A stretch of DNA of 33,178 bases from an uncultured archaeon (GTDB lineage: Archaea; EX4484-52; LFW-46): positions 1-33,178 of the forward strand of contig CABMCT010000012.1 in the NCBI GenBank assembly GCA_902384675.1, read 5' to 3'. Numbering within the stretch: the stretch's first letter is position 1; each line of letters starts with the position of its first letter. Below the pieces are notes generated by a model. The model saw only the letters and a program-made list of their open reading frames with translations. It was not told where the DNA came from and searched no databases. Shown here piece after piece: positions 1 through 6,648 of the stretch. The position numbers and the translations under genes are program-made.

Positions 1-1
1 A

Positions 2-307
2 CTGGCAGAATTCGCGCGCAAAAATCTTGCCAAATCCCGGATAAAAAACGTCCAAGTCATTGTTGGAAACGGGAATTTAGGATTGGTGGAGGAAGCGCCG
101 TTTGACAAAATTATCGTGACCGCAGCCGCGCCCGAAGTCCCGAAAGCGCTGGTTGAACAACTAAAGGAAGGCGGCAAAATCATAATCCCTGTTGACAAAG
201 ACGGCTTTCAGGAACTGATTGTAGGCGTGAAGAAAAACTACAAAATGCAATACACGAGCTGGGGAGAGGTCGTGTTTGTGCCGCTGGTGAAGAAGAAAGG
301 TTTATAA
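2..307 (+). CDS. pcm: Protein-L-isoaspartate O-methyltransferase, C-terminal part (5' truncated)
   Basis: The frame is open from base 2 and ends at TAA 307, so the N-terminal half lies outside the window. The visible 101 residues match the C-terminal half of the SAM-dependent PCMT family: VIVGNGNLG, then the hallmark APFDKIIVTAAAPEVPKAL, then LKEGGKIIIPV and a final strand ending in FVPLVKK. The enzyme methylates isoaspartyl residues in damaged proteins to start their repair, and is cytosolic. Any ATG/GTG/TTG inside the visible part is internal. The family assignment is strong; nothing can be said about its promoter or upstream neighbours. Confidence 0.93.
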   Translation: MAEFARKNLAKSRIKNVQVIVGNGNLGLVEEAPFDKIIVTAAAPEVPKALVEQLKEGGKIIIPVDKDGFQELIVGVKKNYKMQYTSWGEVVFVPLVKKKGL

Positions 308-343
308 ATCTATAATTACTATGTAGTACTGATATTTGGTGAT

Positions 344-667
344 TTGAGGCCTTATTCACAAATATTAAAAAATTTTGATTACAGAAAAGAAACCCGACTG
401 CCGCAGGAATTGTTTGAGGCGCTTGAAACAGGTGGCCAAGTAGTATATACATCAAGCGATGAACAATTAGTACTTTCAAAGACACAACTGCGCTGCGCGC
501 ATTCGAGCATAGTGAAGACGCTACTATAGACCGGCAAATACACCATTGATACTATGATTCCTGTACTGAATACTTCAGGTTTTACATCCGGACAGCTTTT
601 CTATGACCCTATTACCGGAGAGCGAGCAGGGGACAAAGAAGGAGCAAATAAGTGGCTCTTGGGTTAG
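344..667 (+). pseudogene. ORF interrupted by one in-frame TAG (probable pseudogene)
   Basis: From a TTG at 344 the frame runs 61 codons to TAG at 527-529 and then stays open in the same frame for 45 further codons to TAG 665-667. The second part (TIDTMIPVLNTSGFTSGQ, then FYDPITGERAGDKEGANKW) has the look of real coding sequence. Around 490-530 the neighbouring frame reads RAFEHSEDATID, so two compensating frameshifts are an alternative to a simple nonsense mutation. I do not recognise the family. A complete gene would give about 107 residues. No pyrrolysine genes are visible, so decay is likelier than recoding. The 3' end overlaps the upstream region of the HicB-like gene. Confidence 0.4.
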
Positions 668-672
668 AAAGA

Positions 673-684
673 ATATATTTAAAC
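673..684 (+). promoter_or_regulatory. TATA-like promoter of the HicB-like gene
   Basis: ATATATTTAAAC is centred about 28 nt upstream of the ATG at 706, the spacing expected for archaeal transcription starting at or next to the start codon. It decides the start: the earlier GTG at 652 would lie upstream of the promoter. Confidence 0.55.
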
Positions 685-705
685 AGTTCTGAACATAGTT
701 CATAT

Positions 706-954
706 ATGGTTAGTAAAGCAGCAAAAGAAATATTGCAATTCCCCGTATTAATAGAAAAAGGCGAAGATGGCTTTTTTGTCGCTGAGTGTCCTGTTCTTCA
801 GGGTTGCCTTACCCAGGGAAAAACCATTAACGAAACATTGAAAAACATCCGGGAAGCTATAGAGCTATGTATCGAAGACAACAAAGATGAAATCCGGTCT
901 CAAATGAAGATGTCCAAGGGTTTCGGCTTTTATATGGTGGATGTTAAGGTGTAA
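706..954 (+). CDS. HicB-like antitoxin (orphan)
   Basis: 82 residues. FPVLIEKGEDGFFVAECPVL, then GCLTQGKTINETLKNIREAIELCIED, is the characteristic HicB N-terminal fold (partly degraded RNase H-like domain) that neutralises HicA mRNA interferases. The C-terminal 20 residues are short and show no obvious ribbon-helix-helix DNA-binding domain, so it belongs to the short UPF0150-like form common in archaea. The start at ATG 706 is chosen because a TATA box sits about 28 nt before it. No HicA (a small double-stranded RNA-binding-like toxin of about 60-80 residues) is found on either side, so it is an orphan. It may protect against HicA encoded elsewhere, or have another role. Confidence 0.8.
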   Translation: MVSKAAKEILQFPVLIEKGEDGFFVAECPVLQGCLTQGKTINETLKNIREAIELCIEDNKDEIRSQMKMSKGFGFYMVDVKV

Positions 955-962
955 GATGGGTT

Positions 963-1811
963 CTATCGTTCATCAATCATTTTTTGTTTCTTAGCCAAAT
1001 GGAGGTAATTCTCTTTTGATACCACTGACTTTCCTATCTTCTTCTCAAGTTCGCGCCGCGTGTTTCCCGCGATAGTTCCGCCCTCTATCGATGCTGTGAG
1101 GCATTTTCCGAATCCTTTTGAATTACGGACTTTTGTGATATCTGTTGTTGCTTTCTCACCGACCATTGTCAGGATAAGTTCCCAGTCGGTCATGTGATCG
1201 CGCAGATTTTGATTCTCGAATTTTGGGTCCAAGCCTTTTATCGCTTTGTGTTCTTTTACAGATTTCCCGAAAGTTGCCTTTGCGATTTCGTCAGTTAGAA
1301 TCGCGAAATTCTTTTCGCCTTGAACGCCGCGATTCTTCCACTCGTCTGTGAGGTCTTGTCGTATCGCGATCCCACGAATTCTCTTTTCAATCCAATCTTT
1401 CGGATAGCCCTTGAGTTCGTAATAATTCTTTGCGCGCTCCTGCGCCAACTCCGGATTTTCTATTTCCTGGACTCGCTCATAGCCGACTTTTGCGAGCCAT
1501 TGTTTGAAAGGCTCCGCCTTTTTTGACGGAATTGACTGGATTATCCTGAACATATGCTCGGTATTTGCGCAGTCGGTCTCATAGAATTTGCCGTCTGAGG
1601 ATTGTAGTTTCAGTTGTCGACATTTTGTCGATAACTCAATTCCGCTTGACTCGGTTTCACGCTTCTTTAGTCTATACCAGTAATCTTTCGCATCTGCACT
1701 CTCGGTTAATACCTCAACTATATCAATCACAGAGAAGAACCATTTTCCATCGTGCCATATTCTCCTGATTTTCTTTCCTTCGAATACAACTAAAGCGTTT
1801 TTCTGTTCCAT
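963..1811 (-). CDS. BRO-N domain protein (phage antirepressor / DinD-like)
   Basis: 282 residues from the ATG at 1811. Residues about 10-110 form a BRO-N domain: KKIRRIWHDGKWFFSVIDIVEVLTES, then YWYRLKKRE and a later MFRIIQSIPSKKAEPFKQWL. The C-terminal half (from EIENPELAQERAKNYYELKGYPKDW) matches the arrangement in BRO/DinD-like proteins of phages and mobile elements. BRO-N domains bind DNA; many such proteins are antirepressors or are damage-inducible, but the target here is unknown. A TATA box at 1834-1844, about 28 nt upstream, supports ATG 1811 rather than longer forms starting at up to 1898. It is convergent with the HicB-like gene, 8 bp away. Its presence supports a mobile origin of the surrounding stretch. 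Confidence 0.85.
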   Translation of the reverse strand: MEQKNALVVFEGKKIRRIWHDGKWFFSVIDIVEVLTESADAKDYWYRLKKRETESSGIELSTKCRQLKLQSSDGKFYETDCANTEHMFRIIQSIPSKKAEPFKQWLAKVGYERVQEIENPELAQERAKNYYELKGYPKDWIEKRIRGIAIRQDLTDEWKNRGVQGEKNFAILTDEIAKATFGKSVKEHKAIKGLDPKFENQNLRDHMTDWELILTMVGEKATTDITKVRNSKGFGKCLTASIEGGTIAGNTRRELEKKIGKSVVSKENYLHLAKKQKMIDER

Positions 1812-1833
1812 AAAATGGTAATGATGATTGCCA

Positions 1834-1844
1834 TTTATATAAGT
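1834..1844 (-). promoter_or_regulatory. TATA-like promoter of the BRO-N gene
   Basis: On the minus strand ACTTATATAAA is centred about 28 nt before the ATG at 1811, consistent with a leaderless transcript and with the chosen start. Confidence 0.5.
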
Positions 1845-1986
1845 AAGCATTATGCGTTGCCGATACGCGCACGGGCTTCGGATAAAATAGTGAAACAAGT
1901 CGATATTTCTGTTGAGGCTTTTGAAGGACTCGTTTGAAAATGCAGGAAGCGCGCACTTAAAAATGCATATCCCTATATATCTTTGA

Positions 1987-2265
1987 ATGACTTCAATAAT
2001 TCCTGATTATATGCCGTATGGTGTCGAAATTACAGAGACAGCAAAAAAGGAGTTGAAGCGGTTTAATTCGGAAATATTGCAGCATTTTTCAAAGAAGGTA
2101 GAAAAAATACGTTCCAATCCAAAGGTTTTCGGTAAGCCTTTGCGAAGCGAATATTTCGGCATATGGGAATATTATTTTGAGAAGCGCTTTCGGATTTTAT
2201 TTAAAATCGATGAGAGCAGAAACATAATAGTTATTGTAGGCATTAAGCATAAAGACTGGTTTTAA
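1987..2265 (+). CDS. RelE/ParE-family toxin
   Basis: 92 residues. The pattern VEITETAKKELKRFNSEI (helical hairpin), KKVEKIRSNPKVFGKPLR, IWEYYFEKRFRILFKID, then IIVIVGIKHKDWF is the RelE/ParE superfamily fold, with the Arg/Lys-rich strand (KRFRILF) and the C-terminal HKDW strand. Such toxins cleave mRNA at the ribosome (RelE) or inhibit gyrase (ParE); the sequence alone does not decide which. ATG 1987 has an A/T-rich TATA-like stretch about 26 nt upstream (CTTAAAAATG); ATG 2011 is a possible shorter start. It lies tail to tail with the candidate antitoxin, and the two stop codons overlap inside TTTAAA. Confidence 0.8.
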   Translation: MTSIIPDYMPYGVEITETAKKELKRFNSEILQHFSKKVEKIRSNPKVFGKPLRSEYFGIWEYYFEKRFRILFKIDESRNIIVIVGIKHKDWF

Positions 2266-2501
2266 ACTCCAAGTTCTTTTTTCACATCGTCCCATTTCTG
2301 AACTCTTCCAGCAGCTATATCTTCTTCAGAGGCCTTTAAGGTATTTTTTAAATCCAGCGTCTCAAGCTTCTTTAATTCATCTTCGGATATCAGAATCAGT
2401 TTATTAGGGTCCACGCCTGTTGCAGACTTAATTTTAAGATAATCCGTGCGGCATAAATCCATTTTAAATGGCGCCTGTTTCTTCGCTGATATGATTCTCA
2501 T
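2262..2501 (-). CDS. Putative RelB-like antitoxin, convergent with the RelE-like toxin
   Basis: 79 residues, with a basic N-terminus, a middle part PNKLILISEDELKKLETLD, and a C-terminal tail ASEEDIAAGRVQKWDDVKKE. The 'ED-GRV-KWDDVKKELG' ending is commonly seen in antitoxins paired with archaeal RelE-like toxins. A TATA-like box at 2522-2530 (CTTAAATAC on this strand) about 25 nt before the ATG supports this start and a leaderless mRNA. The orientation is unusual: RelBE pairs are normally co-directional with the antitoxin first. Pairing with the 1987-2265 toxin is inferred from adjacency only. Confidence 0.6.
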   Translation of the reverse strand: MRIISAKKQAPFKMDLCRTDYLKIKSATGVDPNKLILISEDELKKLETLDLKNTLKASEEDIAAGRVQKWDDVKKELGV

Positions 2502-2685
2502 ACCTATCTCTTATTTATCTAAGTATTTAAGCCTTTATCCGTCGATTGTTTAGCTTTGTCAATCAACGGGCGGGCGCGGAGTTCGGCGCGGTTGAGGTGG
2601 AAGCTAGAAAAGATGGTGAATGAAATGATGATCTTTGTAGGATTAATAAGCCTTTGAATTAAGAATTACTTTAGAGGTTATGTAA

Positions 2686-3567
2686 ATGACCGAAGAAACC
2701 GATTCATTTTTTCAAAAAATTACAAGATTTTTAAATAAGTCTAAACAGAGTTGGAAAGAGATAATTATCTCAACAATCGTCTTAACTTTAATCTTAACAA
2801 TTTTTTGGGAATATTTTCTACACCCCCAGTTAGATAATTTAATCTACTCCATCTCTGAAAAACCAGAAATTATTGTCTCTGTAAATAGAGTTGTTTTAAC
2901 GAGACCTGATGAACCGCTTTATCTATCGAATGTTTCTAACCTAACTGAAAATATGCAGATTTACTTCTTAAGCTGTTGTAATACTAGAGAAATGGAAACT
3001 TCGGTTAAGGTTTTTAATTCTAATCCAAACAGTGAGAAGATACCTAGATCATTTACCAATGAAAAGTGTAGATTTGATGATGGCGAAGATTGCTATTTTT
3101 ATACGATAAATATTGCTAATGTAGGGAAAGCTAAAGCAAAATCGATAATAGTGGATGGTTCAATACTTTCGGACAGAGTAGAATTCTCGCAACATTCTCC
3201 AAAAATCAAATTAGAAACAGGAACGGGTTTCTTCGGTACTGGAGGATTCTATTTTGAGATAAACGATCTAGATATAAATGAAGAGTTAGGATTGTTAATC
3301 AAAGCTAGGTCTCTTTCTGATGTAAAACTAACTTGTGAAGCAAATGGGAAAAAAGATCTTTGTTTTTATAAAGTGTATAATATGTACTTAACAGATATAG
3401 TAAAACCAACAGGCATGATTATTAACGAGAAAAAAGTATACTTTCCTACGATAAGTTGGGAACCTAAGTTCTATCAATTTGTACCAAGTGGACAAAGTTA
3501 CGTCTGGCAAGAAAAGACTTCGGACGCTTACAACGATCTGAAACTCAAGTGTAATTGTAAATACTGA
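2686..3567 (+). CDS. Unknown single-pass membrane protein, A+T-rich (probably acquired)
   Basis: 293 residues. I do not recognise the family. Residues about 24-45 (EIIISTIVLTLILTIFWEYF) form one hydrophobic helix after a basic, charged N-terminus, so the protein is probably anchored with about 245 residues outside the cell. The outer part is rich in beta-strand-like segments and Cys pairs (SCC, KC...DC, LTC...LC, KCNC), suggesting disulfides. A GAGGTTATGTAA stretch just before ATG 2686 can serve as ribosome-binding site. Base composition and codon choice are clearly more A+T-rich than the flanking core genes, and it lies between toxin-antitoxin genes and a nested inverted repeat, which points to horizontal acquisition. 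Confidence 0.75.
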   Translation: MTEETDSFFQKITRFLNKSKQSWKEIIISTIVLTLILTIFWEYFLHPQLDNLIYSISEKPEIIVSVNRVVLTRPDEPLYLSNVSNLTENMQIYFLSCCNTREMETSVKVFNSNPNSEKIPRSFTNEKCRFDDGEDCYFYTINIANVGKAKAKSIIVDGSILSDRVEFSQHSPKIKLETGTGFFGTGGFYFEINDLDINEELGLLIKARSLSDVKLTCEANGKKDLCFYKVYNMYLTDIVKPTGMIINEKKVYFPTISWEPKFYQFVPSGQSYVWQEKTSDAYNDLKLKCNCKY

Positions 3568-3606
3568 GTAATATGCTTATTTGCTTTCAAAAATTATTCG
3601 TTTTAT

Positions 3607-3770
3607 GTTAACTACACCTGCCGTGAGAAATATGTCGTTTTAATTTGTCCAAATATAAGTTCAGAAAAATATGACATATGCTAACGAAAACGTATGTTGG
3701 TAGTTAGAACTTATAGTGCCTAATTGTTCCGCTTCAAATATACTAAAATTCATTGGAAGGTGTAGTTAAC
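3607..3770. repeat. Nested inverted repeats (possible MITE-like element or structured RNA)
   Basis: Perfect 13-bp outer arms GTTAACTACACCT (3607-3619) and AGGTGTAGTTAAC (3758-3770) enclose perfect 9-bp arms TATAAGTTC (3654-3662) and GAACTTATA (3707-3715), and inside these ACATA (3674-3678) and TATGT (3693-3697). All three are nearly concentric, around 3685-3689. The 164-bp unit holds no ORF and lies just downstream of the A+T-rich gene. No clear target-site duplication flanks it. Confidence 0.65.
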
Positions 3771-3782
3771 CTATCTAAAGCG

Positions 3783-5381
3783 TTACGAACTACTCGCCCT
3801 CAAAAATTCAAGGAAAAGCGGCGCCGGCTTCTCCAGTCTCGACTTGAATTCAGGATGCGCTTGTGTCGCAACAAAGAATTTGTGCTTTGGCAGTTCGATA
3901 AACTCGACTAGTCTGCCGTTCTCGGAAGTCCCTGAAAATACAAGCCCGTTTTTCTTCAGGCAATCGTGATAATCAGGATTTACTTCATAGCGATGCCTGT
4001 GTCTTTCAGAAACTTTTGATTCGCCGTAAATCTTTTCTATGCGCGACCCTTTCAAAATATCCGCTGCGAACGCCCCCAAACGTGGTGTTCCTCCCATGTC
4101 AGTGATATTCGCAAGGCTTGGCAAAATCTTAATCACCGGCTCTTTTGCCTTTGAATCAATCTCTGTCGAATTCGCGCCATTTAGTCCGCATACATTTCTT
4201 GCAAACTCTATGACTGCCAGTTGCAAACCATAACATAATCCAAGAAACGGAATATTATTCTCCCGCGCGTATCTTATCACTTCCATCTTCCCTTCTGTTC
4301 CGCGAGCGCCCCAGCCTCCGGGCACAAGGATACCATTAACATCCTTCAATACATCGGATACGCTTTTCTTTCCCGCTTCAATTTCAGTGGTTTCAATCCA
4401 TGACAATTTCACAGAAATGCCCAGATTGGCCCCTGCATGCTTTAGCGCATCGATAATGATTGCATAGGCATCATGCAGTTCTGTGTATTTCCCGCAGATT
4501 GCGATCTTGACTTCTTTTTTCGGGGACTTTATTTTGTCCACAAGCCCCCGCCAGTTTTTCATATCCTGCTTAGCTTTTGTCGAAAGCCTCTCATTTATCA
4601 GGCTGAGCAGGCCCTCTTCCTCAAAAATTATAGGCACTTCGTAAATCGTTGCAGTGTCCGGGTCGCTTATGACTTCTTTTTTCTCGACATTGCAGAAAAG
4701 CGCAATCCTCTCCTTTGATTTCTCGCTGAGCTTTTGGGCAGACCTGCCGATAATCACATCAGGCTGTATTCCTATTCCCTGCAGAATCTTGACGCTCTGT
4801 TGCGTTGGCTTTGTTTTCTGCTCCCCTCCGTTTACTTCGGGAATTAAAGAAAGATGGATATAGAGGATGTTGTCGCGCCCTACATCGACTCTCAATTGCC
4901 TTGCAGCCTCAAGGAAAAGCATGTTTTCGATGTCCCCTACAGTCCCGCCGATTTCAATAAGAACGACATCTGCCTTTTCCTCTTCGGCAATTTTTTTGAA
5001 TCTCTTCTTTATCTCATCAGTAACATGAGGAATCATCTGTACTGTTTTTCCCAAAAAGTCTCCCTTGCGCTCCCTGTCGATAACCGATTTGAATATCTTG
5101 CCTGAAGTGAGATTCCATGCGAACTTGGTATTTATGTTCATAAAGCGCTCGTAGTGGCCGAAATCCATGTCGACTTCCCCGCCGTCCTCAAGAACAAATA
5201 CTTCGCCGTGCTCGTACGGGTTGATTGTGCCGGGGTCGACATTCAGATACCCGTCGCATTTTACAGGCACGACCTTCAAATTAGTGCTAAGAAGCCTTCC
5301 GATGCTTGCAGAAACAATACCCTTACCGAGACCCGATAGAACACCGCCGGTGATGACAATCCACTTGGTGGTCGTGTGCAT
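3783..5381 (-). CDS. pyrG: CTP synthase (glutamine-hydrolysing)
   Basis: 532 residues, the usual family length. It makes CTP from UTP, ATP and glutamine. The N-terminal synthetase domain shows KWIVITGGVLSGLGKGIVSA (P-loop-like), DGYLNVDPGTINPYEHGEVF and EIGGTVGDIEN. The C-terminal class-I glutaminase domain has the nucleophile elbow FLGLCYGLQL and the His/Glu pair in ATQAHPEFKSR, with RHRHRYEVN before it. ATG 5381 is chosen because a GATGATT ribosome-binding motif precedes it by a few bases and homologous synthases begin at this point; ATG 5411 and longer forms only add poorly ordered residues. It is transcribed away from the small gene at 5604, behind a leader of about 90 nt containing a hairpin. 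Confidence 0.97.
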   Translation of the reverse strand: MHTTTKWIVITGGVLSGLGKGIVSASIGRLLSTNLKVVPVKCDGYLNVDPGTINPYEHGEVFVLEDGGEVDMDFGHYERFMNINTKFAWNLTSGKIFKSVIDRERKGDFLGKTVQMIPHVTDEIKKRFKKIAEEEKADVVLIEIGGTVGDIENMLFLEAARQLRVDVGRDNILYIHLSLIPEVNGGEQKTKPTQQSVKILQGIGIQPDVIIGRSAQKLSEKSKERIALFCNVEKKEVISDPDTATIYEVPIIFEEEGLLSLINERLSTKAKQDMKNWRGLVDKIKSPKKEVKIAICGKYTELHDAYAIIIDALKHAGANLGISVKLSWIETTEIEAGKKSVSDVLKDVNGILVPGGWGARGTEGKMEVIRYARENNIPFLGLCYGLQLAVIEFARNVCGLNGANSTEIDSKAKEPVIKILPSLANITDMGGTPRLGAFAADILKGSRIEKIYGESKVSERHRHRYEVNPDYHDCLKKNGLVFSGTSENGRLVEFIELPKHKFFVATQAHPEFKSRLEKPAPLFLEFLRASSS

Positions 5382-5447
5382 AAGAAAATCATCTCGTTTC
5401 GCTTCGCTCATTTTGAGCCATTGAACATTTCTTTGGGCTCGAAAGCT

Positions 5448-5467
5448 TGAAAAGCCTCTGCTTTTCA
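5448..5467. repeat. Hairpin in the pyrG leader
   Basis: TGAAAAGC (5448-5455), a 4-nt loop, then GCTTTTCA (5460-5467), abutting GAAAGCTTG at 5441-5449. The likely minus-strand TATA is near 5497-5506, so the hairpin would lie in the pyrG 5' leader. It belongs to the same hairpin-plus-GAAAGCTTG arrangement seen ahead of rpoB1, rps12 and in the rpoH-rpoB2 gap. Confidence 0.5.
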
Positions 5468-5586
5468 TGACTCGAAGCTTTTTTATTGCATTGCATACTA
5501 TATCGCAATAAAAAATATGTGATGAAAGATTAATATATCTATGTTGAGCCGATAACCCGTTGCAAGAAAGCATATATGCTTTTGCG

Positions 5587-5599
5587 GATAATGATTATC
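5587..5599. promoter_or_regulatory. Fur-box-like palindrome GATAATGATTATC
   Basis: A perfect 6-1-6 palindrome identical in core to the bacterial Fur half-site pair (GATAAT-N-ATTATC). It sits between a TATA-like box (CATATATGC, about 5570-5578) and the start codon at 5604, exactly where an archaeal repressor would block initiation. Which regulator binds is not known; A+T-rich palindromes of this size also arise by chance. Confidence 0.4.
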
Positions 5600-5603
5600 G
5601 GGA

Positions 5604-5732
5604 ATGATTATGCAGGCCATTTTTTTGTCTTTTCTGTCAGGCTCCACAGATTCCCTGTCATTTACCAATATGGCTATATTTTTCTTATTCGCGCTTGTGC
5701 TTATCGCAACCCTGTCTGCAAACAGGGGCTGA
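5604..5732 (+). CDS. Possible 40-42 residue membrane peptide
   Basis: A short ORF with ATG 5604 or 5610 and stop TGA at 5730-5732. The peptide reads MQAIFLSFLSGSTDSLSF followed by a hydrophobic helix (MAIFFLFALVLIATL) and ends SANRG. A TATA-like box about 28 nt upstream of 5604 and a T-rich run (GATTTTTTAG) right after the stop give it the outline of a complete transcription unit. It fills an otherwise empty gap between divergent pyrG and the convergent YdjM-like gene. No family is recognised. Such short hydrophobic ORFs can be spurious, so confidence is limited. Confidence 0.42.
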   Translation: MIMQAIFLSFLSGSTDSLSFTNMAIFFLFALVLIATLSANRG

Positions 5733-5736
5733 TTTT

Positions 5737-6588
5737 TTAGTTTCTGATACTGCGCCCGACCAGAAAGCTATGCCTTGGGAAAATATCCGCGAATTCTGTA
5801 TTGTTCAACTCGTACTGGCTCAATACTTTTTTATTCGATGAATCAAAGGTAAAAACAGTAACTTCTGTTCCGTTCGGGGCCTGCTCTACGACATACCAGA
5901 CATATGGATTGAACGACGGATACACCGAATCTATGCCTGTGCCAAAATTCTCTGCGGATGCCGTTTTCTCCGCGTATCTTAAGCCGCCGAACAGCAAAAG
6001 CACCCCGATGAAGGCGACAAAGATTTTATTATACGGAACCTCAATTTTGCCGGTACTTGCGCCAAACGGCGTCCTTAGCCAGCCTCTCTTGTAAAACATA
6101 TATGCTGTGAGCGCAAGGCTCGCTGCAGTAAGATAGATATCTATGTAGAAAAACAGCTCCATAGAATAGCGCTGCAGGCTAAAAGGATAGAACAGCGGTA
6201 TTCCGTAAGTTGTTGTGAAATCTAGGAAAAGGTGCGAAAGCGTGCCTATTGCAGTGAAAAACAGGAGCTTTGGCGTAATTGCAAGCGAAATTTTTGACTT
6301 GAAAAAATAGTTAAGTACCGACAGGACCGGCTTTCTTGATGCGACATACAAGGCAAGCCATGAGAACAGGATGCCAAAAATTATCGAATGGGTTATCCCG
6401 CGATGATAAAGGAGAAGCGTTGAAGGAATGGAGCCAAGAGCCGAGCCAAAGAAGGCATTAATAAAGAGAAATATCAGGTCAAAATCCGGCGCAAGCCCGC
6501 CGATAAGCAATGCCATGCAAGTTTCTGCATCCTTTTTTGCAACCTTTCCTGAAAGAAAAGGGAAAAGCGCATGAGTAAAAGTGTCCAT
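5737..6588 (-). CDS. YdjM-like membrane-bound metal-dependent hydrolase family protein
   Basis: 283 residues. The start MDTFTHALFPFLSG, the HRGITHS motif at about residues 62-68, and SHLFLDFTTTYGIPLFYP match the YdjM/DUF457 family (LexA-binding, inner-membrane-associated putative hydrolases). The conserved His and Asp residues would bind metal at the membrane surface; the substrate is unknown. Four or more hydrophobic segments are visible (about 45-60, 70-85, 105-120, 145-165, 190-205), followed by a soluble C-terminal domain of about 75 residues. ATG 6588 has a TATA-like GATTTATTC about 25 nt upstream, suggesting a leaderless single-gene transcript. It is convergent with the possible micropeptide gene. 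Confidence 0.82.
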   Translation of the reverse strand: MDTFTHALFPFLSGKVAKKDAETCMALLIGGLAPDFDLIFLFINAFFGSALGSIPSTLLLYHRGITHSIIFGILFSWLALYVASRKPVLSVLNYFFKSKISLAITPKLLFFTAIGTLSHLFLDFTTTYGIPLFYPFSLQRYSMELFFYIDIYLTAASLALTAYMFYKRGWLRTPFGASTGKIEVPYNKIFVAFIGVLLLFGGLRYAEKTASAENFGTGIDSVYPSFNPYVWYVVEQAPNGTEVTVFTFDSSNKKVLSQYELNNTEFADIFPRHSFLVGRSIRN

Positions 6589-6648
6589 GATTATATCGGA
6601 TAAAACAAGAATAAATCCTTGATATGGCGTTGCCTGGCAATACGATGA

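Noticed and set aside
344-667. Pyrrolysine-containing protein
   Set aside because: TAG is used as an ordinary stop nearby, the second TAG ends the same frame, and no pyrrolysine genes are in the window.
652-705. Upstream GTG start for the HicB-like protein
   Set aside because: The TATA box at 673-684 lies inside this extension, and the extra residues do not resemble HicB.
2540-2685. C/D box-like guide RNA (ATGATGA near 2634)
   Set aside because: No matching D box (CTGA) or second box pair at suitable spacing was found.
5411-5573. Longer N-terminus for CTP synthase
   Set aside because: The extra residues are encoded by the repeat/hairpin leader and do not match the family; a ribosome-binding motif precedes ATG 5381.
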